From assembly GCA_030374805.1 (NCBI GenBank), contig JARGSG010000267.1, forward strand, positions 62,001 to 126,000: DNA of 64,000 bases, written 5' to 3'. Shown piece by piece: positions 19,990-30,597 of this stretch (its first letter is position 1; every line of letters begins with the position of its first letter). The notes under the pieces are model-generated. The model saw only the letters and a list, made by a program, of their open reading frames with translations, had not been told where the DNA came from and made no database searches. This stretch comes from Gracilaria gracilis. Taxonomy: Eukaryota > Rhodophyta > Florideophyceae > Gracilariales > Gracilariaceae. The position numbers were made by a program, and so were the translations under genes.

Positions 19990-20520
19990 GTTCACGTAAT
20001 AGTTGGCACTGCTGACACTGTAAATTTCGCCGGCAGGTCCCGAGTCGGGACTCCCGACCCTCGTGACGCGTTTACACCTGGCTCGACGGGGTCCATTACA
20101 CAGCCCTGAAGCAGGTCCACCATAATGACTTCCTGCTTGCAATCACGCCAGGAGGACGGCCTGCGGGCGCTGTCATAACTACGGTAGCAATGTAGTTGAC
20201 TGTTGTAAACACTCCAGAACTTTTGCAACCTCATCACGACGAAGTACGCGGGCACGGTCACAGACAGAGACCTGATAGGAGCGCTGAGGAGAAGCCCGCT
20301 GCTTCAAGTACCTATCACTCCTACGCCTTTATAGCAATTAGTTTTAGATATCTATTCCCGCTACTTCCAGAACTGAAACTGTCTTGGCTAGTGTGTTTCG
20401 TTACGAACATCCTCGTCTTCTTCGACACCTCATTTCCCACCGCCTTTCCGACCCCCTTGTGTACCAAAGTAACTGTCTGTTTTACGCTGAAGACTTCATT
20501 GAAGACAGTAGGTTGCATCT
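19990..20520. other. No gene seen; 3' flank of the SNF2 gene
   Basis: A short inverted repeat (GTCCCGAGTCGGGAC) occurs near 20038. ORFs are short and contradictory between strands. Confidence 0.4.
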
Positions 20521-20785
20521 CTCCCGGTATGCGCAAACCCTATAATCCAAAACTGTTGGTACGTGCGGGGCGCTACAGGACATGACAGGGGCACACGTGT
20601 AGCCAAATCTGCCCAAAGCTTCGGGATCCACCCCCATCGATTAGTCCGATTTCCCTACAAAATCAATCAATACGATGGTTTTAGGACGGCGGTTGCACCG
20701 GGGGTTGACAGCGTATACACGTCATCGTCCGTGGTATCACCGGTTCTAAAACACATGGGCTACTGTTTTAGGCTTTGGTCGTATC
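20521..20785 (-). repeat. Dispersed repeat, right copy of the inverted pair
   Basis: Inverted match to 7351-7640; shared blocks are listed there. It ends next to a TTAA-flanked element. Confidence 0.75.
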
Positions 20786-20817
20786 TATCCGTCCAACCCT
20801 TAAATCGGCAGAAATCC

Positions 20818-21669
20818 TTAAATCGACAAGGCCCAAAAGGCACTGTATTGACGATTTTTGCCGTTCGGTCCAGAGCATGAAAGTGTTCGGTAGTAAACCT
20901 TTTATAACTCACCAACAAGCTTGTTTTCGCTACATACTAGAGTGTTGCCGTAAAGAGCAGAACCCTTTCTCACCTTGAAACTACTTTTTTGATAAAAAAA
21001 CCACTAGGGACATCCGTAACGTATTAATCTTTGAGCATAATGCGTAACATAGGTCTCAAATGATAACAACTTAGAAGCACCTGAGAGTAAAACTTATCTG
21101 CAAAATATCTTCCTCTAGCTCTTCTCTTTGGTCCTCAAACGCATCTACCTTGCAAAATGGTCTTGTATTGAGGCTATATGGGATACATTTGGATCTGAAA
21201 AAGTGACAAATCTAACAACATTTAGAAAGTTTTGTAGTACCCGTTAGGCTTCTGTACTTAAGATACAAAACATTTACTATATCTACTACTCACTAGAAAG
21301 TAAGAGAACCAGTTATTACTAGTGAAAACTTGAGTAGAAGCGGTCAGGAGGCAGTGAGATAACACATGAAATCTAGCGAAGATTGAAACCTGGCAGTTCG
21401 CTGCGAAAAAACTGCATTTTAATTGGATAAAAGGCTGCAAATGCCTTGTCGATTTTGGGAAACGTCGATTTCAGGGTGCTAGAGAGGGGTGATTGTTATG
21501 CAAATCTTACCAGTTCTATCCTAACATGAATACCGATATTCTCAGTAGGTCTAGCTGTTTGTTTTTCTAATAGATTAAGCTTCTAATGGGCAGAAATAGT
21601 GGTTTGGTTCTGGAGATACGGCGTTTCTACAAAAAAGTCCCAAAATTTTGGGCTGCCTTGTCGATTTAA
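20818..21669. mobile_element. Non-autonomous element with TTAA ends
   Basis: TTAA at 20818-20821 and 21666-21669 flank an 844-bp segment with short terminal inverted repeats: ATCGACAAGGCCC on the left, and ATCGACAAGGCAGCCC read inverted from the right. TTAA target duplications are typical of piggyBac-type elements, but the terminal sequence is not one I recognise. There is no coding capacity. The interior is AT-rich. Confidence 0.5.
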
Positions 21670-21830
21670 GGTATGGACATATACATAGTCCAACCGTTGG
21701 GGATGCCTGTTTGATTTAACCTCAAAGGTGTCAGCGGACCAGGATTAGGTCGCCGGCAACCTTACCCCTGGCCGAAGAATATTTCAAGATTTCTATGAAA
21801 CGATTTGTGATCGCTTTTCTCACTTTCTAG

Positions 21831-22883
21831 CCTAGTGTCTATCGGACCAGCGCGTTGACCTCATATGAGGTCAAAATGACCTCATATGAGGTCAGCACAG
21901 ATAGTGATAGAAATGTAAAAAATTGGATAAAGCTTTGCACATAGTTCAGCGATTCATTAAAAACCAACTACAATTATGCAATCAAACTAGTTCAATGACC
22001 CCAACTTACCATTTGAAGCGAACCAATTCCAAGCAATAAGTGCTTTAGTAGTCATCTGATTGCATGTAAAATTACTATTTAGGTTTAAACGCCCAAAAAT
22101 TCTACAAATAACTTAAAAACTGCTTATGATGCTTCAAAAGTACTTAATGGTTTTGTTCCTATAGTTCTTGACGATCAGCTAGTATTGAAATAACGCTTTT
22201 TTTAATATTATATGAGCCAAACGTATGTGTGCAAGAGATATATAACCATTCTGACTGCTTTCAAACACATTTAACATACTGACCTACTCAGAGAACATTC
22301 AATCTTTATAGTACATTGAGTCACATGGAATCGTAAAGTGGTACCATTCTCAGGTTGGTTTTTGTTTCAGTTCGCATCATTGCACCTAAAAGAGCCTCAA
22401 AAACAGTTTTGTAACGTGGTAGTTTCACAAGTCTGCGAAAAGGATGTCCATAGCTTTCAAGATAGAATTTTCATTAAATTTGAGAAGTCTGGCATTTCAA
22501 AGTTGTGGAAAAACTATTGTAAATTATACCAGGCCCTTAACACCCTTTATTCAGAGAGCAATTTGAAACAGGTTGAATATATGTTGTCCAGGTTTTCTGG
22601 TTTACTTTAGAAAGAAGGATAAAAAAACTTCTTTTCGTTGAAGAAGTTAAAATTTGATTAAATTTTCTAATGTAGCAAATATATCTTTTCCCGAATTACT
22701 ACTCAGCGTCGTTCTTTGTACTAGATGTTCTACTCCGCCATGAATGTGATGCCGAATGCGGTTCTAGAGAGGTGCTTTAGAGACTCTGAACTGGTTTACA
22801 TCAATTTTTATAAAGTGTTATATTCTGACCTCATATGAGGTCAATTGACCTCATATGAGGTCAGTTGTCAAATAGACACTAGG
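21831..22883. mobile_element. Non-autonomous TIR element with doubled 18-bp palindromes at each end
   Basis: The ends are CCTAGTGTCTAT and its inverse ATAGACACTAGG. Just inside each end sit two copies of the perfect palindrome TGACCTCATATGAGGTCA, at 21856-21873, 21877-21894, 22826-22843 and 22846-22863. Terminal repeats therefore extend about 60 bp. An interior 90-codon ORF (22338-22610, +) has no recognisable domain. I could not identify an unambiguous target duplication. This is probably a MITE-like DNA element of about 1.05 kb. Confidence 0.7.
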
Positions 22884-23062
22884 ATTAGGCCTAATCCATT
22901 CTTTCTTACATTTTTGAATATTTTTGAGAACATTGCTGGTGACATGTGGAATCCACATTTTTGATTGAATTTGGTGGATGGATTGTTCTTGTCCAGTAAC
23001 GCTACATAAGGGTTATTAACTGGCACGAGCGTGCGATATACATAAGCCCGAGGGAGTGTTAT

Positions 23063-23351
23063 TGTGCTTTGTGCTATCGTCTCGCACGTGTCAAGCACAG
23101 GCCCTTCTTTCGTTAGCCGCGCTGCTGCCGCCGCTCGCGGGCAGCTCGGGCGACGGAGAGATCGCTGCGCTGCGCTGGACAGAGACAGAGAGGGCTTAAT
23201 AAACGAAACCCTGCCTAGACTCTCTAAGAAGGGAGAGGCCAGAGGGGAGTGATCACTTTTGTCCCTGAACTTGCCGCAAAAGCGAAAGCGTCGACGTCTG
23301 TACCTCTCTGCGCACGCGTCTCCCATACTCCTTCAAGACTTCCATACCATA
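23063..23351 (+). repeat. Copia-2 5' LTR
   Basis: Begins TGTGCTTTGTGC and ends CCATACCATA. It is followed by GTTATATGCCCAG, which resembles the sequence just after the Copia-1 5' LTR (GTTATGGGCCCAG). This shared post-LTR motif may be the primer-binding region. Confidence 0.85.
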
Positions 23352-23465
23352 GTTATATGCCCAGGATTGCAGAAGTCCATCATGTCAAATTTTCATGACG
23401 TTCCTCAGTTTGACTCCGCTTAAGACGCACTACAATAGCGTCGCAATGTCTCCGACTGGGTCGAC

Positions 23466-24674
23466 ATGATACGCATTGCCGCTGAAAAAGAACCAGATCA
23501 GAAATACAAAACGATGTATGCTATACTCGGCCGACTTTTCTTTGAACATGGACTTCCGCCTGCACATAAAAGTAAAGTCAAAGAGGCTCAACCCAAAGGT
23601 CGAATTGACTTCCGCCGTGACGGCCAAATTAAGGCTGTGCAGGAAATCGTCGATCTCGTTGCAGTAGACCCACCTATTGCAATGGTGAACCGCCTAATCT
23701 CGTCGTTCAACAAAGTATCTTCCTGTCGCCGTAAGAAATCGGAGGACTTGGTGACCTTTTTTGACCGCTTTCGAGGCCTTGCTTCACAGCATCTCATGCA
23801 TGCAGGTTTTGAGTCTTCGACTCATATTGGCGAAGTATTGGCTATTACTCTCATCAATAATTCAAATCTCCCGGAAAATACGTTGCATAATGCTGTGCTG
23901 CAACTTCTCGCACAAGCATTGTCCAGGGCTGTTCAAGATCAGGTTTCCATCGACGGCTCTCTTGCTCCTTTCGCCGTCGTCGACAAAGTAATTGAAGTCT
24001 CGGACGCACTGGTGCGTACATTGGAAGACAGAGAGCTACCGGAGACCTATGAACCGTTGAAGATGCTTTTCCAGGATTATCGCCGAGATATCAAACAGAT
24101 ATCCGACACTTTGGCTCTCCAAGTTCCACGTCTTCCTTATCGTAAAGAAGACAGCAAGCCGGAGAATATTAAGGCAATTGCAAAGCCTTCGACCCCTCGA
24201 GATGTCCTGCACCTTGAAGGTGCTGTTTCTGTGTTATACTCGCTTTCCTCTGCAACGAAGCAGGCGTCTGGGGACGTTTCTCGCACAGATTTCGAATCCA
24301 TCCTGCAGCAAAGGATTCATAAAGCCCTGCTGTCATACAGAGTTCAGCCTCACGGTGAGAGGCCTTCTAGTGAACCAAAAACTTTCGACTCCAATAACAA
24401 GAGAGGAAGAAAGAGGAAGCATTCGTCTTCCCGGTCCTCCAACAGAAAGGACGACAATGGCCCCGCATCTTCTGCAAAGCCTTCCGTGAAACGTGTTGGG
24501 TTTTGCTTCGAATGTGGTTCAAAAACCCACTACAGGAATTCCAAGCAATGCCCATATGACGGTGGGGAAACATTTCTGGAAAAGATGGTCCGCCTAGAGA
24601 AGGAGAGTTCGCAGAAAAGTAAGTCGAATGATTCTTTTTTTCGCAGAGGCTCCACAACTTCGAAAGACAGTTAA
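23466..24674 (+). CDS. Copia-2 Gag
   Basis: 402-codon ORF with a helical capsid-like body and a C-terminal zinc knuckle CFECGSKTHYRNSKQC (CX2CX4HX6C, an enlarged last spacing like that of Copia-1), flanked by basic residues. The first ATG at 23466 may not be the true start. Another ATG occurs upstream near 23382 in a frame that closes quickly, so a small 5' lesion is possible. Gag terminates at 24672-24674, after a seven-T slippery run at 24635-24641 that leads into pol in the -1 frame. Confidence 0.8.
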   Translation: MIRIAAEKEPDQKYKTMYAILGRLFFEHGLPPAHKSKVKEAQPKGRIDFRRDGQIKAVQEIVDLVAVDPPIAMVNRLISSFNKVSSCRRKKSEDLVTFFDRFRGLASQHLMHAGFESSTHIGEVLAITLINNSNLPENTLHNAVLQLLAQALSRAVQDQVSIDGSLAPFAVVDKVIEVSDALVRTLEDRELPETYEPLKMLFQDYRRDIKQISDTLALQVPRLPYRKEDSKPENIKAIAKPSTPRDVLHLEGAVSVLYSLSSATKQASGDVSRTDFESILQQRIHKALLSYRVQPHGERPSSEPKTFDSNNKRGRKRKHSSSRSSNRKDDNGPASSAKPSVKRVGFCFECGSKTHYRNSKQCPYDGGETFLEKMVRLEKESSQKSKSNDSFFRRGSTTSKDS

Positions 24675-24697
24675 GTCTGATTTCAAGGAGTGGAGCC
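24635..24697 (+). promoter_or_regulatory. Predicted -1 ribosomal frameshift signal (gag to pol)
   Basis: A slippery heptamer T TTT TTT sits in the correct phase (gag codons TCT TTT TTT) at 24635-24641. After a 6-nt spacer comes a perfect 8-bp stem, GGCTCCAC (24648-24655) pairing with GTGGAGCC (24690-24697) across a 34-nt loop. The pol frame is exactly -1 relative to gag and stays open through this region, while gag terminates 31 nt after the heptamer. Heptamer, spacer and downstream structure match known -1 frameshift sites. The activity is inferred. Confidence 0.75.
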
Positions 24698-27600
24698 CCA
24701 AATTTTCGGGACCATGGGAAAGACTTAAATCTGATTTTTGACCTCGGTTGCCCTCGAAACGTGGGTGGAGCGCAATCGGCGGCCAGGATAACATCGGCAC
24801 TCGGAACCTCTTTCCAGCTTCGTCCTCTTGACTGCGAACCATTCTACCACGGTTACGGAACAAACTGCGACGACGCCAGGCTTGTATTTGCCATTTGGGA
24901 CCTTCCCATAAAGGATGTCAATGGGGTTCAGGCTTCTATACCGTTCTACATTGTAGACGGTGAAGGGCTGTTGCTGCTTGGCAACCATCTTCTTCACCAA
25001 GGAAACTTACTTGGCAAAGAAAATATGCTGGTTCTCCCGGAAGGTACGGTGTCACCGTCGGAGCTAAAACTCCAAACATATCCTTCAAGGCTCCCCGGAG
25101 ACCCGCCGGACATAATTCGGACAAGGCTCTTGGTTGCCCCAACCATGGTTGACTCGATTGTGTCCTACTTTGCTTCGTATCGCTGTCTACGTACTCTTGC
25201 TTCCACTGAACAACTCAAGAAGAAGTACGCTGACCACAAAATATGCCGCCGGTTTGCAACGAAACTTCATGGATGTTCACACATGCCCCTTGAAGACATG
25301 AAGGAAATATGCCGCCGGGCGAACGTGTTGACTGCAGTTCTACAACAGGCCCTCGAGGGAGTTTTGAAGAGGTGCACTACATGTGCGTCAACCGTTCGGT
25401 CCTCTTCCTCAAAGAAAGTTTCCTTCCGCCGACTCCTCGTGCCGTTCAACAACCATGTGCAAATGGACTTCCTGTTCATCTCGTAAATGGATAACCTTGC
25501 TATCATGCCCATGGTTGACCTTTCCTCAGCATACTCCGTTACGGTTATGCTAGAGTCAAGGGAATTAAATGCCGCGAAATATGCTTTCGAGCAACATTGG
25601 GTTAATATCCATGGCCCACCTGGGTCAGTATCGGGTGACCCAGAGTTCGACAAGGGCACGTTCAAGGAGTTTCTCCACGCACATTCCATATCTTTTGAGC
25701 CAAGGCCAGCTCGTCGGCACAACAAGATTGGTGTTGTGGAGTCTAAGAACGCAGTTGTAAGGCTGATTGCCACCCGACTTCTCCAAGATGCGAACTTCTT
25801 CTCAGCGACACGCAGTTCAGAGTTTTCCTATACGGAAATTCTTTCCAGGGCCACATGTCTAAGCAATGTGATGTATGGCGGAAGATTGATGAGTAGCTTT
25901 GAATTGGTTCGCGGATATACTCCAAGTTTGATGGGGCTCCCCCAATCTCCCCTCAGTGAAGAACTCGTCACTGCTTATCATGAACAGGCCGCTCGCCGGG
26001 CTATTCAGAAGTTGCTCACGACTCGAAGCCCTCATGTGCTACCTCGTTGGCAGCTTCCGAAGCATACTCCCGTATACTACTTCAAGAGAGGCCCAAAGTT
26101 TGGAACTTGGAAAGTTGGATACGTCCGAGAGGCACAAGCGCACTCCATCCTGCTTTCTTCCAACGAGCTCCATCAAGGACCGAGCATTCTTGCAGCGTAC
26201 GAGGACGTCCGTCTTGTTCCGAAGTCCGCACTTATATTGGAGCTAGACCAAATTGACTCCAGCTCACCCCGCTCTCACGGGATTGTCGGAGCTGAGGAAG
26301 GAGAGGCCATCCAAAACCCAGTGAACCCGCCAGCAGATCAGCACGATAATACTCCGCGCAAAAGTACGTTGGATTTCCTGTTGAACGACGAAGCTACCCT
26401 GTGGTCTCGACATCCCAACGTGCGATCCTTTTTCGCGGGCAAGAAACCCACTGTGGTGAATCACCCCTCTTGGGACATCGGGTCCTCATATGACCCCCCT
26501 CGTCCAGAAAAGGATATCGGCTCTACCTCAGTCGCGCCAGTACCTTCCGCTGTGCAGCTGCAGTCCTGCAAACAACATATTCTCCAGCAGGCGCATCGAA
26601 TTGTTGGAAAGGGGCACTTTTCTGAATTTCGTACTCAATTTCTTCCGCGTTGGATCGTCGACAAGGCCATAGAAAAGGAGAAAGCTGTGTACAAAGGGCG
26701 CTATGAAGAAGTCCCGCGTCCCAAACTCCCAAGGTATGCGAACATCGTGACATCACATCACTTCTTCCATATTAAGGATGACGGTGACCATGGTGCTCTT
26801 CGCTTGAAATGTCGCTTAGTCCCTCATGGGAATAGAGGCAAGGAGAAGGACGGCATTCGTAAGGACTCCTCTTCAGCCCAATTCCCGGTGATCCGGGTTG
26901 TCCTATCGATAGCGGCTACACTCGGCCTTCTACTGGCCACCTTGGATATCAAAGAGGCGCACCTCCAGGGCGGCGAACTGAATAGGGACATCTTCATGGT
27001 CCCATCAAAAAGTTGGGCCACGCCTAGGTATGTCTGGAAACTCTTGGCCCCTACGTACGGCCTAGTTGAGTCAGGTCGCCTTTGGCAGCTCGCAGTCGAA
27101 AAATGGATGTTCGAGAAACATATCGAGCCAGTTCCAGGCCTCCTTCAACTATTCGTAGTTAGAGGTGATGACCGCTCAATTCGACTCGTTTTGGCTAAGA
27201 TTGTAGACGACATGCTCCTTGCCGGTTCGCAAGCTGATCTTGACCACTTTCATCAGCAAATTGCTCGGCGATTCACAGTTGGAAAGTTTGACACCTCTTC
27301 GGAACTGATTTTCAACCGACTACGCATCATTCGCCATGAGAATGGCTCAATCACACTGAACATGCATGAATATATGGATGGTATCAAAAAGCTTGAGATA
27401 CCACGCCAGCGTAGGAAGTCATTCGATTCTCCCTGTACGGATACAGAACTTTCAGCCTTTCTGGGGCTCACTGGATCCTTGAACTTTCTTGGCCACGGGA
27501 TTTTTCCACAAGCTTCCTTCGCAGCGAGTTACTTGCAGCAACGAACTGCAAAACTCCTTGTCTCCGACTTAATCCTAGCCAACCAAGTATTAGGTGAAAT

Positions 27601-28192
27601 ACAGTCCCTCACGCCACAGCTCCATTATTCGCGTCCCGAATCGCCCATTGATACCCCGCGCTACCTGGCCTTCTCCGACGCCAGCCAATGTAAGGGTTCG
27701 TATGGCCAGTCTGGCCATGTATCTGGGTTGTTCATGCCTGTGGGGGGAGGAGCCGAATCGATATTCCACGTTTTGGACTGGTCTAGTTCTAAGCAAGCTC
27801 GTGTCTCATTCAGCTCGATTGGGGCAGAGATACTAGCTGCTGCTCTCTCAGCCGATCGTGGTTCTCTAATGTTCTCTTGCATCAAGTACGTTTACGCATC
27901 TCCGGTTGATTTACCGTTCGTATTGACGGTGGATTCCGATGGATTGTATTCAACAATCACAACCCTCCATGAAGGCAAAGATTATCGTCTCTGCCCTACA
28001 GTCGCCCGTCTTCGCAATTCGTTTGAGACCGGAGAAATTTCGGTCCTCCAATGGATACCAGGGGTGAGAAACCTTGCCGATGCCCTGACAAAAAGGAACT
28101 TGGTGATCTTTCGTGGCTTTAACAAAGTTATGATGACCGGAATACTGAGCGACGATATTCTTCGGGAGGCTAAAAGAGTTACCAACAATTAA
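24642..28192 (+). CDS. Copia-2 Pol polyprotein (one in-frame stop)
   Basis: This frame is entered by -1 frameshift. The protease-like motif is LIFDLGCPRNVGG, with Leu where Ser/Thr is usual. Integrase has an HHCC finger (HGCSH...CTTC) and triad residues in VQMDFLF, SGDPEFD and GVVESKN. A single TAA at 25484-25486 lies just after the first catalytic Asp, and the frame continues unchanged after it. RT has LATLDIKEAHLQ and active site IVDDMLLAG. RNase H has LAFSDASQCKGS, SSIGAEILAAAL, VDSDGLYS and NLADALTKRN. Apart from the TAA, pol is complete for about 1170 codons. Its stop abuts the end of the antisense gene (4-bp overlap). Confidence 0.85.
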
Positions 28193-29718
28193 GACGTTTT
28201 CGCTTTCCTGTACCAAACGAGTCTTCGAAGTTCCATCAATCTAAGATCTTCACATGCACTACCGAAACAACTCAGAATTGAGTCGTAAGAAAGAACCATG
28301 GGGCATGGCTCAACAGCGTCAAGTACTTGGGATTTGAAGGCATCAACGCAGATCACATGGTCGAAATTTCTCGCACGTAACCTCAGTATATAAACTCCCT
28401 CAGTTTGCTGAGCGATCCATTTCAGAGAGTTCCTGTGTGTTCCGGTGAGCTTAACGTAATTCAACTTCAGCGCTCCAGCTTTGCACTGCAACCAACTGCT
28501 TGCGTCTGTCAAGTTCGTCAATCCTGGCAATTCTGCGGAAAGAAGTGTATGTTTGGTATATCGCCTCCCGGTGATACGTTCTGCGGCATTTATTACTGAT
28601 GCTTGAACGCAGAATTGATCTGTGTTGCACACCAGCATGTGCTCGGCTGGTAACCTGTTTCTTTTTGTTTCTGGATAATGCGGTCGGCTACCGGGACATG
28701 ATACTCGAACCTGCTTTCTGGGATTGTTAAGGCAATACCGGTCTAAGGCGTCGATTGCGGAGACGGTGTCTCGTGGAATCAACGAAATCCAGTTACCCAC
28801 CCGGTGCACATCGCAGTATAATCGCCCTTGCCAGATATTTCGGTGCATCAGGGCGGCTGCCATACCCGGACCGGAGATGCTATTGAGAGCCACTCTGCTC
28901 CAGCCCCAATGGGGCTCGTCGTGATTTCGCGCGTAATACGCTGGTCCAGTATACTGTCGAACTCCCTTGTGACCGGGCAGTAGAAAATCCTTGTCCACAA
29001 ACATTAAGTCATCGACCGACCACACAGTTCCACCCTCTTCTTCTTCGTACAGCCCATATCGCCTAGCCACTTGGTCTGTGAGCTCAACTCCGGGCCTCCT
29101 CTGGCACCAGCTGAAGAGTACTCTACCGATTAACCTCAAGCATTCCTCTGCCGAGAACTCTCGCTGCCCAGCTGATTGGTGTTCTACGCAGTACACTTCG
29201 CTATCATCATTTGTGTCGCGCGTGATACCGACAACATTTTCGAAAGTCCACAGGTGTCTTTCGGCCTGCATATGGTCACCAGGGACATCTGTGCCCGAAT
29301 CGCTGCGCGGCACATGGCGATTTTCAACGATGAAAAACCGCGTTCGTCGCCGTCGCGTTGGATATCTATGAGTTTTCTCTCGGCAAGAATCTGCGGCCTG
29401 TTTGATGGCCGTGCACTATGTCGGTGATTGCTGTTCTTTTTCACTCACACTTCCTTCGGATCCCGTCTTCTCGGCGAGGCGCACCAAACGCCTCCTTTTC
29501 ACACTTCTCATATCCATGCTCCTTCCTTCTTGTCGCGTTATTATCGTTTGATGCCCACGCCATGGACCTTCGATGGCCGCAGCTACCCGTCTTTTTCCTT
29601 GTTTCTGCATAGCGGCCGAGGGTGCCCTGAAAATACACCCCGGCGACGAGGTCGCGCTGGGTTCCAGATTTAGTGAAGAGGTACTGCCTCCCCTCGCCGC
29701 GTTCGAAAGATTGTCCAT
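28189..29718 (-). CDS. Copia-2 antisense accessory protein (putative chromo-like and Cys-peptidase-like)
   Basis: Minus-strand gene between pol and the 3' LTR, convergent with pol. The main ORF (28189-29397 open frame) has no upstream ATG, but a GTGAGT donor (intron 29448 down to 29398, 51 nt, ending AAACAG) joins it in phase 0 to an ATG-initiated 90-codon exon (29718-29449). The product would be about 492 aa. The first exon carries KRRRLVRLAEK, and the region after the junction has RRRRTRF, both NLS-like. A segment WTFENVVGI...EVYCVEHQ...REFSAEECLRL has chromodomain-like spacing. The C-terminal part has Cys in DQFCVQASVINA and His in FDHVICVDAF, spaced as in papain/C39-type peptidases. Domain names are tentative. 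The long uninterrupted frame is solid. Confidence 0.65.
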
Positions 29719-30303
29719 GAACGAGGTTTCGTGTAGTAGCCTCGAAAGACCCCCAGACGCGTGTAACGTAACCGCGTGGGGAAGCTAGGAAGCGGCTGTA
29801 CCGCTACCTGCTTTCCACTGCTGGGGGTCTGCGTTGAAGACACCGGTTACAGTTCGAAATCGTGGATCGCCGCCGGTCGCTCTGGTTTTGTACCACCGCT
29901 GGAAGTTTTGGTGCTGTTTTGACTACCGGCCCCAACGCGCCGTGCCGGCTGTTCTATCTGGCCGTTTCAGTTATTCGGTTTCGTTTGCGCTGTCTTTGAG
30001 AATAATCGATACCCTCTCCACGCTTTAAGCCTTCTTTGGCACATAACGATCAGTTCTACGTTTGCTCTTGTTTACGGTTTTGGGGGCGTGATGCAAAGGG
30101 CGGCTTACTCGCTTACGGCCGTCGTGGAAGCCCCATAGCTAGGTCGCGTTTCACCTACTGCCTGTTTGGCGCTCGTGTTTCATCCTCCGCTTGTTTGGGG
30201 CTCTAATTTCTACACCAGGACACTATCGCTCTCCTACAGTTTGTCTGTCTCGCTCCTTGGTACACTGCGACGAAGGCGTACCGTCTGGAGCGAGTGGGGG
30301 GAG
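29719..30303. other. Untranslated part of Copia-2; candidate promoter of the antisense gene
   Basis: About 0.6 kb with no convincing ORF lies between the start of the antisense gene and the polypurine tract. It would serve as antisense promoter and 5' leader unless transcription starts in the 3' LTR. Confidence 0.45.
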
Positions 30304-30592
30304 TGTGCTTTGTGCTATCGTCTCGCACGTGTCCAGCACAAGCGCTTCTCTCGTTAGCCGCGCTGCTGCCGCCGCTCGCGGGTAGCTCGGGCGACGAAGA
30401 GATCGCTGCGCTGCGCTGGACAGAGACGGAGAGGCTTTAATAAACGAGAGCCCGCCTGGACTCTCTAAGAAGGGAGAGGCCAGAGGGGAGGGATCACTTT
30501 TGTCCCTGAACTCGCCCGAAAAGCGACAGCGTCGACGTCTGTACTTCTCTGCGCACGCGTCTCCCATACTCCTTTAAGACTTCCATACCATA
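30304..30592 (+). repeat. Copia-2 3' LTR
   Basis: 289-bp copy of 23063-23351 with about 20 substitutions, followed by target duplication GTTAT. Confidence 0.87.
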
Positions 30593-30597
30593 GTTAT

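Larger units (their letters stand above)
23063..30592 (+). mobile_element. Ty1/copia LTR retrotransposon (Copia-2) with antisense accessory gene
   Basis: LTRs of 289 bp each (23063-23351 and 30304-30592), TG...TA ended, are roughly 93% identical by eye. The target duplication GTTAT lies at 23058-23062 and 30593-30597. A polypurine tract (GTGGGGGGAG) abuts the 3' LTR. Sense genes are gag (23466-24674) and pol (about 24642-28192), linked by a predicted -1 frameshift. About 2.1 kb separate pol from the 3' LTR and carry a gene on the opposite strand (28189-29718). Only one in-frame stop interrupts pol. Confidence 0.9.

Noticed and set aside
20030-20080. Possible tRNA-like fold around GTCCCGAGTCGGGAC
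   Set aside because: No cloverleaf with a recognisable T-arm or acceptor stem could be drawn.
22338-22610. 90-codon ORF inside the palindrome-ended element as a transposase
   Set aside because: No catalytic motif, AT-rich, and too short.
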